From Papaver somniferum (taxonomy: Eukaryota > Streptophyta > Magnoliopsida > Ranunculales > Papaveraceae): a stretch of 64,000 nt of DNA. The notes under the pieces are model-generated. The model had not been told where the DNA came from. It worked only from the letters and a program-made list of their open reading frames with translations, and ran no database searches. Positions within the stretch are counted from its first letter, which is position 1; every line of letters starts with the position of its first letter. Below, in pieces: positions 22,201-34,440 of this stretch. Position numbers and translations under genes: made by a program. The stretch spans positions 116,257,849 to 116,321,848 of the forward strand of contig NC_039359.1 in the NCBI RefSeq assembly GCF_003573695.1, written 5' to 3'.

Positions 22201-22426
22201 TATGAATCTTTTATATATCTTTATTCTTTAGTTCTTTTTATGAAACAACACACTAATATATTCATATCACAAGAGAGTTCTTCATTTATACAATATCAGA
22301 GTGTATGAGTTGTCTTTGGAATTATCTTATGTAACCGAGTTTTCTTGAGATCGGTATATAGGTTTGATGCTTTGATTTAGGTTGAAATCCTGTTAGCTAA
22401 GAAGGTGATTAGGTTGGGGCGTCATA
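19265..22426 (+). mobile_element. Solo LTR, gypsy chromovirus-like, 3,162 bp, TSD GTAAA
   Basis: It starts TGTAGTGACCCTCAAGC and ends GGTTGGGGCGTCATA. GTAAA is present on both sides (19,260-19,264 and 22,427-22,431). The GACCCT start and GGGGCGTCA end resemble Tekay/Del-type LTRs; this assignment is tentative. Orientation is inferred from these ends. No long ORF is present. Confidence 0.75.
21372..21480 (+). repeat. Short repeats TAGTAGTCCGGCTTTATCCCGG in the solo LTR
   Basis: Three imperfect copies start near 21,370, 21,425 and 21,459. Each has two CCGG-like boxes around TTTAT or TTTAC. Confidence 0.55.
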
Positions 22427-22431
22427 GTAAA

Positions 22432-23411
22432 TCTGATGATTGTCTGATGATGGGTGTTTGGTCATGTTTGTCTTATGATGTGTGTTTGGTGATGGGTATT
22501 GGTGATGGTAACGAGTAGTTGTGTTTGTATGGATCATGGAGTCTCTGTTGGTGATGTTTAGATTATTCGGTTAGTTAATTAGTAGTGTTTTAGTGTTTTT
22601 ACTGTTGTTAAGTTAAACATTAATAGTTAAACAAAATCAACGATGGTTATGTTGTACCGTGGGTAAAAAGTTGTAAGATCGTTGATCTATAGTTAATATA
22701 TTAATTAGTATTTAAATATGTGATTTTCTAGCTTTCTCAAGATATATATTCTGAGATGGTTAAAAGGTTATGTTGTTTTTTCTTTGTTGTTGCATCTCCT
22801 CACCACACCACCACCACCACTCAGTTTTTCAAAAAATTTTACTTTTTTGTTTCATTTGGAAAAAAAAAATAAAAAAAACATAATAGATAAGGACAACTTA
22901 TTACACCGAATTTTTTTTGTAACCTATTAAAAAAATATTCCTTAATTCAGTACATTGGAAAAATTAAAAGTCGAGATTTTGCAAGGCATGTAGGTGATAA
23001 GTGACCTGTCGAGGATTTTGCTATTACTCTTCATTTGATTTGTGTTGTATGGCATTTTGTTTGTCTAGCATGTAGGTTTTTTTTAGATAAAACAAATTAA
23101 ACATCATGATTTTTAATTTTTCCTTATGGTGTATGAAAATAGTATGCCAGGTTTTGTTTAGATAAAACAAATTAAACATCTCGACTTTTAATTTTTCCGG
23201 TATGGTGTATGAAGATTAGTACATTTTGAAAATATAACATTGGACCCCATAAAAATAAGAACATATAGAGTTTCATTTGAAAAAGTAACGGTTAGTTTTG
23301 ATACATTTGGGTAAAAAAAACACATGTAAATAATATGATAAACAAATATTTATCTGGAAATGTTCATAGTATTCATACGATTTCTACTTCCTTTGTTATA
23401 TGTGTAAAAGT
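22432..23411. other. AT-rich non-coding stretch
   Basis: No ORF with coding character and no recognisable element. Near 23,080-23,210 a sentence of about 75 bases (TTTAGATAAAACAAATTAAACAT..TTTTTAATTTTTCC) occurs twice in tandem, about 75 bases apart. Confidence 0.4.
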
Positions 23412-24262
23412 TAAGGCTTGTTTGGTACAATTTTCAAAAACAACTTTCAAAAATCATTTTATATTGTTTTTTTTTAAAACATATCGTTTTTTCTTGTTTT
23501 CATTTTCCATTAGATTTGAAAATGGTTTTTGGTGTGAAATTTTAAAAACTGTGTTGGAAAATATATTTTTTAAGAACAAAACTTATTTATAAATTATAAC
23601 CAACAACAGTTCATACTAGCTAACTCCATCAAATACTTCAAAACTGATTATAAATTCTATATAATTAGTGGATCTAATGCAAGATGAATTTTTTTATAAC
23701 TATTAATTTTTAATATCCTTTCAGCCATTTTACCAAACAGTTCATGCGCATTACAAATCTTCCATTTATTTGGTCAGAAAAGTGATCATTATAATATTAT
23801 GATCGTAATGTCTCTTAAAAATCTCACAAAACAAATAAAACTCATAATCAATTTGACTTAATTCGCAACAACAACTGAGCAATATGGTATAGGCAACGAT
23901 CCTGGGTTTAATTCCCTTATCATTTTCATCCTCTTATATAACATGAAAGCAAAGGAACAACATCCTATTTTGGAAATTGAAGTGAATAGAAGATTAAATG
24001 TTTGAATAGATAAATTAATCATGAAATATATTTTTGAAGAGATCATACCTCCAACTCTTTTACCATAGCTCATACCTTTCATTTGAAATAAGAAAGGAAA
24101 AAAAAACAGAGAAAACGATAAGCCATTGTTTTTTTTTCGTTTTTAAAACCTGAAAACAATGGAGAAAAGTTTTCAGGAAACACGTTTAGCAAACGTGTTA
24201 CATTCTGTTTTCCGTTTTAAAACATAGAACGGTTTTTAAAAGCCATATCAAACATAGCCTTA
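23412..24262. mobile_element. MITE-like or foldback element with AAGGCT termini
   Basis: The left end AAGGCTTGTTTGGTAC and the reversed right end AAGGCTATGTTTGATA are imperfect inverted repeats. Near both ends lie TTTTTAAAAC/GTTTTAAAA-type runs. A TTA/TAA target pair is possible but off by one base. The interior is AT-rich and non-coding. Confidence 0.4.
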
Positions 24263-25599
24263 GGTTTTGTTTGTCACAGTTCTTATAAATCGTGTTAGTC
24301 ATAAATGTTGACTAATAAACAGACTTCAACATTTTAGTCCTCAGTTTGATAAATGTTCGAAAAATTTGTATCAAATTTACTAAACAAACTTGTACCACTA
24401 TAAGCCATGTCATTAGAAAATAACACCAAACTAAGCCATAAAGCAACTACAAAACACTATGAGAACAAAAGATAGTAATTTGGAGAATGTCTTCTGACAT
24501 CAGTAAAATACACTTATAAATCCATTTCTTCGTAAATTTAAAATATAAATGTAACTATTTTTAGTGATACAAATATTTTGCATCAAACATAATTGACTTA
24601 TCAAAAGAGTACGCCTTATATTTCATCTAGACATAGCTAACGATGCTTGATTGATATCAAATTGATTTGTGATGCGTAGTTCACTACCTCACTGCCCAAA
24701 TTTAGGGAGAGTGGTCGAGCGGTCAAAAGTTGACAAAACTTAAAACTGTTCACTGAAAGTACAAACACTTGCGTGAAACCAAGATAGTCTTAGTTATACA
24801 TTACTATTTAAATCTAAGAAGCAAACTACAAAAATCAAGGAGTAAAGGGTATCTTGGTTTACCACCCCCACATTGAGACAATACTGGGTTGCATGAATTT
24901 TTTTGCTAAAGAATGCCAAATCATCCTGAGTGATTAAGATGTCCCTGTCTCCAACATCATAGTTCGGTTATCATCAATAGTCCATACCAATACTGGTTCA
25001 AGGAAATCATTGGAGCAACTTACAGGCATCATGTTTCCATGATACATTAATTAGCCAAATGTAAAAATTCTAACAAATCCAATCTAAGGATTATATTTTA
25101 AAAGTCAAACAAATATAATCATTATGGTGATGCAGGGATCATCATTGTATAACTTTTACATGTCAGAAGGTTATCTTGAAAAGGTATTGAAAGTTAAGTT
25201 ATATTAGGTGAGATTATGGTCTGAAAGAAGTTGCTTACACGATATTTATCTCAGAAAATATCTCCATCATAAATCAAGCACAATTTCTAACATTTATCTC
25301 CATAAATAGTGTTCGTCATGATCCTAATGTTTGGTTATGTTTTTAAATTATAAGTTTGAAAAGAGAACTACAAAAGTTACCTTTATAATGGAACTTCTTA
25401 ATCAAATCAATCACCTTATTAGTTTCCCTACTGCTATAAAATAAGTTATACCCCCAACTAACTTCAACTAAAGCCCCTAAAATTCAATTAACAGTGAGGT
25501 TGTACCTTAACCTCTACTTCGATCTCCTCAAGTTTAGTTGTTGAAAGTGCTTTGACGCTTCTACAGGTCTCAAAAGTTAGGGTTTCTTTTGGCGGAGAA
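24263..25599. other. AT-rich non-coding stretch
   Basis: No convincing gene or element. A tRNA-like 5' half lies near 24,705-24,755 (see findings). The rest shows no repeats that I can place. Confidence 0.4.
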
Positions 25600-26717
25600 A
25601 GAATAATGGTCAAATGAAACTAGTTCAAATGACCCAAATGAAACTAGTTCAAATGACTCAAATGAAATTAGTTTTAGAGTTGTTCAATTGTTTATATTCT
25701 CGTAGAATTATACAAGACACAATTGAAGCAAAATCTATTTTGATACACTCGAATCAAGTCATGAACATTATAGCCACGGTTGGAAAAGGATTGCATTCCT
25801 TATTATATAACTGTATTAGTTCATGAGCAAACCGATTTTAGAACATAATCCACTCAAGTATGCAAACGGGCACGCATACCTTAGTGGTCGGACTAAGTTT
25901 GGGTTCTCCAGTATGCGAACGGGTACGCATACCACCAAACTCAGTTAGGTCCCAGAACTTGAATCTCACGCCAGTATGCGTACCGGTATGCGTACTTAGT
26001 TTTCAGACCTCTACAAAACCAATCAGCACGCATACGGGTATGCATACCATGGTTCCCGGACTTGGATCACACATATGCAAGCACGCATACTCTGCTTATA
26101 TCCAATTGTTCTAAACTCTTATTTCAACCATTGAAACATTCTTGGAAGACGACAATAGCTGTCTCACACAAATTATTAGCTTCAAAGCAATTTTCAAGTG
26201 ATCGAATGATCAATACGAAACATTCCGAGTCTACATCAAATGACTGTCTCACACAAATCATGTAAGATGTTACCAGGAGATTTCACATGATCATCTTTTG
26301 ACTTTCATCACGAATATAAGATGAACTTGGTTAAAGCGAAATCTTACCAACACATATTTCGAGAAATATGTAAGCGAATTAAACTCAGCTCGAAATATCA
26401 AATGTATATAATTGAAGTCTATATAGCTATACGACTTTTGTCTCAAATAGGAGATAGAGTAGATAGACTTTTGAGTGATAGACGAGTTCAAGTATCCATA
26501 TACCTTTTGTTGATGAAGTTCCACAAACTCCCCTTAGTAGTTTTCGTCTTCAATCGATGAACGTCGTGAGGTCTACTGCTCAACTACACTTTCTATCCTA
26601 ATCTAAGACTTAGCTATAAGTAGACTAAAAATCAAGACTTATAGTTTTGGAAACTAAACTTTACAAACAAGCTTGAGATAGCAACGCTTGCGAGTTCGAC
26701 AGAGTAGTGCTCTAACA
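25600..26717 (-). mobile_element. SIRE-like LTR fragment, 5' half, minus orientation
   Basis: It matches 37,910-38,864 of LTR-A: ACTAGTTCAAATGACTCAAA, GACACAATTGAAGCAAAA, GAGATAGAGTAGATAGACTT and the terminus GTGCTCTAACA at 26,717, followed by the polypurine tract complement CTCCCCCTTTGTC. The PBS-side half is missing. The short repeats in the middle differ from those of the main array. Confidence 0.75.
25858..26095. repeat. GTATGCG/CGCATAC short inverted and direct repeats
   Basis: Five diverged modules such as GTATGCGTACCGGTATGCG and its variants occur within 240 bases. They occupy the LTR place where the main array has GTTCGCGGACT repeats. Confidence 0.65.
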
Positions 26718-27110
26718 ATCTCCCCCTTTGTCAGTTTTAGTGACAAAACTATCAATACATATGGAATACAAAATAAATAAACTTTGTAGCTCTTAATCCA
26801 AATGCTTGATTTCCTTGGTTCTTCAACGTTACTCGAAATCTTCGTCAATTCCAAGTACTCCAGTGATTCTGAATGTGTTCAACTCAGCATCATAGTTGTT
26901 GAGGATCTGTAGCTATAACAATGAGAAAAAAGTAGCTCTCAATCATTGTTATACATCGTCATAGTATTATTACACATCATCAAAGTCCAATTGTATCACA
27001 ACTTTGACAATAATACTATGGTGATATGTATCACTCCCCCTTTGTCAATACTTCATCTCACATGAAAACCACTGCCCCTTACATAATGATCCGTAAACCA
27101 TATGTATTTG
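26718..27110 (-). mobile_element. 3' internal fragment of a SIRE-like element
   Basis: It follows the LTR end with ATCTCCCCCTTTGTC (PPT complement) and then matches the array internals at 38,865-39,250 (ATTGTATCACAACTT..., GATATGTATCACTCCCCC, ATGATCCG..ACCATATGTATTTGTAG). Non-coding. It stops at an inverted junction. Confidence 0.65.
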
Positions 27111-28048
27111 TAGTTGTGTATTCTGATCTTACTTGTTCTATCGTGTTGAGTACTATCTTCTCTAAGATTTGCTCAAGATTCATGGCCGATAGGTAAGATA
27201 TAAAAAGTAATCACTACAGTTCTTCGTCTCAGACTCTTGTGATTCCATAATAAATTTTTCTATTAATCAGTTGGGTTATTGTGAGGTGATTGATATTTCT
27301 AGGCTGCTCTTCGGGAGTATAAGACCGGATTATCAATTGGTTCATTTTCACCTTGATTTATCAAAAGACAGAACAAAAACCGAATAAATAATAGACATAT
27401 TTGTGAGAGACATATTTGTTTATAAGTCTTCGACTTTGGGTCGTAGAAACTCTTAGTTGTGGGTGAGATCAGCTAAGGGAATCAAGTGCGCAGAATTCGA
27501 CGTGGTTCTAGAGGCGTAAGGAATGCGACTGTACCTTAATCGGTGTGAGACTTGGTTAGGGATCAACTACGTTCCAGTCCGAAGTTAACTTGTAGTAGGC
27601 TAGTGTTTGTAGAGGCTTAATACAGTGTGGTGTTCAAAGTTGGACTAGGTCCCGGGGTTTTTCTGCATTTGCGGTTTCCTCGTTAACAAAATTTCCGGTG
27701 TCTGTGTTATTTCTTTTCCGCATTATATTTATTTATATAATTGAAATATCACATGTTGTGCGCAGTTTAAGCAGTTGATAAATCCGACCTTGTTTGTTGG
27801 ATATAATTTGATTAACAATTTGGCATTGGTATTTGGTATCGTCCAAGTTATTTCTCATATCAATCAGGCTCACGAATTTCTATCTGTTCGATTTGCTGAT
27901 TGCATTGATAAATAGAGATAGAACTCTTTAATATATCTCCTTATTGAGCTCGCTTTTAAGTTGGTGCTCCCAGAATTATATTGGAGTTTAGTCCATACAG
28001 ATTGCCGAACGAATTAGTGGGTGTGGTTGTTATACCCCCGCTTTTCCA
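27111..28048 (+). mobile_element. SIRE-like LTR fragment, 3' part, plus orientation
   Basis: This is the reverse complement of the PBS-side part of the array LTRs: CCGATAGGTAAGATA, TTAATACAGTGTGGTGTTCA, TGCATTTGCGGTTTCCTCGT, and the end TATACCCCCGCTTTTCCA at 28,048. No PBS follows, so the copy is truncated at both ends. Confidence 0.7.
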
Positions 28049-28860
28049 ATAATTGCCCGAAGCAATTTTCCCTTTGATTTGATAAGTCAGAAAAAGATAA
28101 GAATTACCTCTGCTTCTTATCAGGATCCAATTACTCATAAATAATTGTACCTCATTTAGACAAGACAAACTAGCTAGTTTGGAAGAAGAAGAAGAATAAA
28201 TGTAAGTTCCAATAGGGTTAAAGGTATTGATCTAAGAAGGATTTTTTGTCGATTTAGGTATAAATTTGGCTTTGAGATATGGTATGGAAAGAGAGGTGTT
28301 ACTCTCTGAAGAAAGAGAGGCGCAGCTGGGGAAACAAATCAATTTTGTTTCTATCGATTTCTCTATAAAATAGGGTTTTTCATAAAGCTGTTTAGGTTTA
28401 CAAAGTCAGTTAAACACATAAGGTTTGATCTGATCTCTGTTTTCTCTCGATTTCTCTCGCGCTCGATTTCTCTTTGTTTGACCTGAAGAGAAAGGGAAAT
28501 AAGAGAATGAGAGAAGAAAGAAAGACACAAGAAAGGAAAGGAAATATGAGAGAGAGAAACGAAATATTAAGAGTTAAGACCAAGACCGAATTTTATCAAA
28601 GAAAAATAAAATACAAAATAAAAGAGAATTAAAGATGTTTACCAAAAAAAATAATTAAAGATTGTCCAAATTTAAGACAACCCAAATAAATGGGGGGAAC
28701 CAAAATAAATAGTGGGAATTGATGTCGATTATATGAATTTAGTTTCAAATTTATTTGATGGTGTGAGATAAAGACTTGGGGGGAATTTGAGAGGGAAATA
28801 AATTTGAGGAATTTAGAAATCGGAAAGAGAGGGAATTTTGGGCGAAAAATTTTGGTGTTT
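28049..28860. other. Unassigned stretch with GA-rich part
   Basis: No coding signal. At 28,470-28,570 it is purine-rich (AGAGAAAGGGAAATAAGAG, GAGAGAGAGAAACG). It lies between a truncated copia LTR and an Athila-like LTR and may be remains of either. Confidence 0.35.
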
Positions 28861-31800
28861 TGTGACCGGTTGTCAGCCGTGCAAATATAATTCACTTCCT
28901 CACTCAACTAGAAATAAATATAGTATGCAAATAAGAAAAAGTTCGTTCCCACAGAGAGGCTTTTGTTGTTATCAATTTTCAGTTTCTTAGTAACCAGGGG
29001 GGGTTGTTTTATCTAAATAAACAAAGCAATGAAAGTAAATTAAAAGCAATAAAATAATTGAATAATCAATACGGAGAAGATATTGGTCACAGGATAGTAT
29101 CATTCACAAACATGTATTTTCATCAATGACTAGAATTGGAATTTTAATCTCTCATCTATTAGAAGTCCTAGGATATCTTGATCGCAAGAATATCCCGTTT
29201 ATTTCCCGATTTTATCACAAACAACATTAAAAGATGCTATTGTGAAATCTACCTAGAAAGCAACCTAAAGCGTAAAAGCACAATTAAGTTTAATTCCCTA
29301 AGAGAAATAAGTTCTATGAAATAAGACTAATCAATGCAAACAAACGTGTAAAAGCACTAATTCGTTTTAACAAATGTTATGATTCATAAGCAATTAAAAA
29401 GATGTATCACAACAAATAATAATGGCACTATGCTACTTAGAATCAGGGATAAACAACTATTTCGTATTGAAAACCCTAATCTAGCAATAGAGATGAAGAC
29501 TAATCTAATTGATTCCGGACTCAACCAAACTAGCATTCAAATCATAAAACAATATCAACCATGAATCATAAACAATAAAGTTTTGAGACAAAACTAATTC
29601 ATTGATTTAAATAACATGCTTGAGAAATCAACTTTTATCCCATAACCAATAATTGAGTTTAGTTACTCATAATAATGGAGTTCATCATAATCATAATCAT
29701 AAAATAATTGAAAAAGATGAAAACAAAGCAAACCCTAGAAGTAGTTTTCTCCAAAGCTCCAAGAAGAATAAAAAAACGTCATACCCAAAGAAGTAGAAGA
29801 CTCTTTCTTTTGTAGTTCTTCTCCAACTTCTAAAATTAGGTCCAATCTCCCAAGTCCAATACAAAATGTCCACCAAGCCCATATGTGAGAAATACCCATG
29901 TAAAATTATGTCCCAAAAGTAGTTGCCGGGAAACTGGTGAAGGTGCCGGAAGTTGGCCTGAAAGTCGCCTGCAAGTAGCTCAGGTGCCTGGCAAAGTTCA
30001 CCCGGTCACCAGTCATAGTTGGTCAACTTGGTCAGATAGAATGAGTCGACTCGGTCAAAGTAACGAGTCATAACCATGTCAGACATGAGTCAGATAGTCA
30101 GGTGAACTGACTAGGCTAACTGGTCTGAGTAAGGTCAGGCCTGAGCAATTGCTCAGGCCACAGTCTTCTGCTGCTCCATCTTGGCCTGCTGCCAGCTTCT
30201 CTTGCACAGGCCTAAGCCATTTTGCACCATCATTGTACATTACTTCCCCTGCAACCTGAAGTTCATCTATTGCAGCACAATACTCCTGAAATGCAAATCT
30301 GAGCCAACTCTTGACAACACTGTATCGCCCGCTCCATCTTATCTAATATAATCACCAACACAACCTCCTGCAATGGCATGGCAACCAGCAGAGCCAGCTC
30401 TCTGCATCTCCTTGCCTGAAACCCTTTTAGACATCCAGTACCTACTCCACCTGCAGTTTCCTGTTGAGCACAAACCCCACAGTTCCATTGCAATCACCAT
30501 TGTCAAAGCCCGCACCTGAACTGCCTTCTGTAACATCAGTTCCATTCCTTGATCTCATATAAGCACCAGTTTCTGTAGCTTCAATTCAGTTCACAAACTC
30601 CATCATTGTCTCTATATCAACAGCAACAACATCTGCATCTTCCCTGTAATCCACAACTTCCATTATCTGCAGCTCAGTCACCAACACAAAGCAAACACCC
30701 ATCAGAACCTTCTTCCTCCATGTCTCTGTGTTGTTCTCTATAGCATCAGCACAACCTTGTAACTTCTGACAGAACCCATGACCTGCAATGCCTCAACTGC
30801 AACAGCTCCACAGTACCGCAACTGCCACCTGAACCTAGGCATTCATCTAAAGAACACCACAACCTAACTCCGGCTCACTTGCACACTGCGGTTCAGCGCG
30901 CCGCTTCCCCGCAACTTCATATTTCCTGTAGCTTCACATACACATCCATTCAATTCATTTCTTACAACTCCAGTTAACTCCTTGCAGCTGCAAAATCCAG
31001 TTCAGGCCATTCTTTACATTGCAACAACACAAAATCTCCTGCAAAGCATTCATACACAATTCCTTCAGTTTGTATCTCCAACAGAGCTTCGCCCATTCTC
31101 CAATTCATGACCAAAATCTCATTTCAACTTCTAATTTCTTCTTTTGAATCTTAGCAAACCAACACACACATCTGTAACTGCATCCATACAAACCCATTGC
31201 AGGAAACCAATGATTCTTCTGCCATCCTCAGCTTCTTATCCAGCATGCCCATTTCAGTCCCATGGCAACAACAGCACAACCAGTTTGCAATTTCATCAAG
31301 ACCACCACCAATTCCACAGACCCATTAGCTCACTATCCGTGCAACTTTCTTGGCTTCAATTCTCGAGTTCCTCTCCCTGTAGCTTGAATCCAACACATAC
31401 CCATGACATTTAACACCTTAATCAACTCAAATCTATTTCCTGAATCTCACAATTCAACAGCCTCCACCAAATACAGCACCAACAGAATCACCAACTTCGT
31501 CTGCAGCAGAAACATAATCTCACTCTCCATCTCAAAACCCTGATTTCACCTACAGTTCCATCTCTGCTCAAATTCGACCAAAATCCATTATTGATTTCTT
31601 CGTTATCTTCCATCCGAGGACTCTAATTTCTATGAAACTCCCAAATCCATTTCGAATTCAAAACCCTAACATCTTCTCAAATTCAATTGACAACACAGAT
31701 CCGTTCTTCATCCGATATCCTCCTTCAAAATCTCAATCAATCACCAACTCCTTCTGCTTAGATTTCTCTGTGAATCTCTTCCTTTTACTGCATCTCTAAC

Positions 31801-32203
31801 TCTCAGAGAACAGACAACAGCGCGCCTCTCTTTCTCCGCTTCTCTGAATTTCAGGTGGTTTGTAATAAAGACACCACCCCACTTGGGTTTGGTAATAGAC
31901 ACGGGACTTATCCAGGTACCCTACACTACTGGATAAGGGCTAACAGTCCGAATATGAGGCCTGTCGGCCTCAGAAAACTGACAATTCATTCATCGCTCCT
32001 TCTTGGGCAATATTAATTTGTCCCAAATATCGCATGTGAATTGATTCTTTTGTCATTTTCGCTCCAAATGGCTAATTTCTTTTCTTTTGCTCCGAATGAC
32101 TCCAAAGTACCTATAACACTCAAAAGCACACATAAGATACATAATTTACATGAAAACTCGCAAAGAAAGCATAAACAATAGATAAATATCAAGGTGTTTA
32201 TCA
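28861..32203 (-). mobile_element. Athila-like 3' LTR, about 3.3 kb
   Basis: On the minus strand it starts TGATAAACACCTTGATATT right after a PPT-like AAGTGTGGGG stretch (32,217-32,227), like the Athila-type LTRs at 45,887 and 48,595. The other end is set at TGTGACCGGTT (28,861), just left of a segment (ACAGAGAGGC after GTTCGTTCCC) that also occurs near the end of the solo LTR at 6,567. The left boundary is less certain than the right. No ORF of note; about 30,150-31,850 is strongly C-over-G skewed on the plus strand. Confidence 0.55.
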
Positions 32204-34440
32204 CATCTATCAAATTCCCCACACTTAACTTTGCTAGTCCTCGAGAAAATCAAACAAAACTATTTCTAAAACATACATACAACTCCGTGTCGTCGAGGCT
32301 ACAGTCACACTTAGCACGTATAACAAGCCTTTGAACCCCTAGGTGTCCCTAGTGGACGAGTTATAGTCTCGTGAGGGCTTACTAGAGATATACCCACAAA
32401 ACCTACTTTACCAACTTACTAGTTCTCCGAAATGATAGCATCCAACGCGCTACGAATACATAGAGATTCTGCATACTAGTCATAAGAAGTTAGACACATA
32501 AATGAACACAATCTCATCCTTAAAAGTTGAGAGAGAAATAACCATCCCTTCTCGAAAGAAATTCGGGTTCGGAGTGCTCGAAAGTCTTGACTCTGCCTCA
32601 CAAGAAAGGGTTTTATGAAGTTGCTCTCAATAATAAATAGCTCTTTATGGGTCACACATGTGTCGAGGTAGGAATGAAAATAGAATCTTGCGACACGTTG
32701 AATAGTAGGAAGGCAAAAACCCTCCGAATTGTTTTGAAAACCCACATCTTTTATTCATTTTGAAAACCCTTTTTTCTGACGATCTCTAAGAAAGGAAATC
32801 AACCACTTAACGAAGGTGGGAATATGCTTACTTACCTCGTTATCCGTTCGACGTGCAGCTAGCACCACTCTCACAGCATCCATAGAAACGTCTTCGATCT
32901 TCAATCGGTGTCTTCATCTTCGTCTTCGGTCTTCAACTCTTGATGATGAAATCTTGAACTTCGTAGAATCTTGACAATGTGATTCTTTCCTCTAATTTCT
33001 TGTTGCTTGAAACTTCATTACGGATATTTCTTCTTCCATTGGCTTTATTGAATAAATACAAAACCAAAAACGAACTAAACAAACAAAAATATGATGCAAT
33101 GAATGTTTTTTTTGTCTTTTTTTTTTTGAATTTTTTTTTTGATAATAATAAAATAAATACAAAATAAAAATAAACAAAATATGAAAACTAATGATGAACC
33201 TAATAAAAATTTTCTCTTGTCTTCTTTTTTTTTTTTTTTGACAAGGGACCTAGCATAATAATGACCATGTCCCAAGTTTTTTTTTTTTTTTTAACAAAAG
33301 AAAATGATAAAAATACAAAATAAAGATAAAAATAAAAACGCAAGTACAGAGGCCATGGTGTAAGTACTTTACCGCTCGATTCTCCACAACTCGTATGTCT
33401 CGATATCATAAACTTCTTGACTCTCATCTTGATAATATTCGCTCTCGTACAATCTTCAACTTGTAAAAAAAAAAAAATTCTACTCCTTCTCTTGTTGCTA
33501 TACTTAAATCTGAAATCTGCTCATTTCTGTACTGTTACTTGCAAACCTTAAACGCCTTCAACTTTCCTTCGAATTTGTGATGCTCCTCTTGTTGATGATG
33601 ATGGTGTTTCTATGGACCTGTTGGTGTAGAGAGATAAAGTGGATGGTGCTAACTGCGAACAAGATTACAAGTGATATGTAAGTTAGCAATTCGATGTCAC
33701 CATTCATGATTGATAAAATAGCACTGAAGAGATCAAAATAGTGCTTCTATTGGTGGGAGGTTGGGTAGCTCACCATTCTACCCGGAGTTTACGTACGGTG
33801 ACACACACTCTAAAAGCACAAATTTAGACAGGTACAAAGAATTGAAGGTCGGTGCCTCTCATGATGTAACATGGGTAGTCTCCACTATAAGGGATCACAA
33901 ATCTAATACTGAATTCAGTCTGCACCTCATTTGCCACTGGGATGGTTAAATCCAACTTTAACTCTCATACAAGTAAGAAACCCGATCATGTTTTCTGTCA
34001 TCTTTAAGTTCAGTCATTCTTATGAGAATCTCGATGTAATCTTAGCGACATGTATACTATGTGACTCTAAACTAACCACAAGTTGGAGTTTTCTTATTCA
34101 CTATTTTACAAAAAAATTGAAAAAAAAATTGAAAATTTTACAATGCATCTGCTTAACCACTCCCCCACACTTAAAATTTACATTGTCCTCAATGTAAATT
34201 GAATCGTCCAAAGAAAGTCAAGGTGGGAAATTCTAACATGATAATGACAAGAAATCAGAAAAAGTAAAAACAAAACAAGAAAAAGCTAAAAACAAGAAAA
34301 AGAAATAAATACAAGAAAAGAAATACTCATCCTATGGGTTGGCTCCCATTTAGCGCTTGGTTTAAAGTCGTCATCCCGACTATCTCCTTGCTTTCTATGC
34401 CTCCTCCAGAGGGATTGAATCCACAAAGTTAGCTCCTTCA
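32204..34440 (-). mobile_element. Athila-like internal 3' region, non-coding
   Basis: The minus strand has GACGACTTTAAACCAAGCGC (34,350-34,370), a conserved sequence near the end of the coding part of Athila-type elements. It then has GAGGACAATGTAAATTTTAA + GTGTGGGGG (34,161-34,191), long poly-A/T runs (33,110-33,480) and a terminal PPT-like AAGTGTGGGG. No gag or pol is left; the 5' part is cut where the SIRE-like internal begins near 34,441. Confidence 0.65.
34161..34191 (-). other. Internal PPT-like motif of the Athila-like element
   Basis: The complement of CTCCCCCACACTTAAAATTT.. gives GAGGACAATGTAA...AAGTGTGGGGGAG, the same motif as at 48,203-48,234 in the nested element. Confidence 0.55.

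Noticed and set aside
23080..23210. Short ~75-base duplication as a transposon footprint
   Set aside because: It is AT-rich with no inverted ends; simple slippage explains it.
29885..31413. Plus- and minus-strand ORFs of 60-90 codons in the skewed LTR zone
   Set aside because: They result from the base skew, with no conserved domain and no support from a second copy.
33110..33480. Poly-T/poly-A runs as retroposon tails
   Set aside because: Several runs lie inside the Athila-like internal region with no target duplication or retroposed body next to them.
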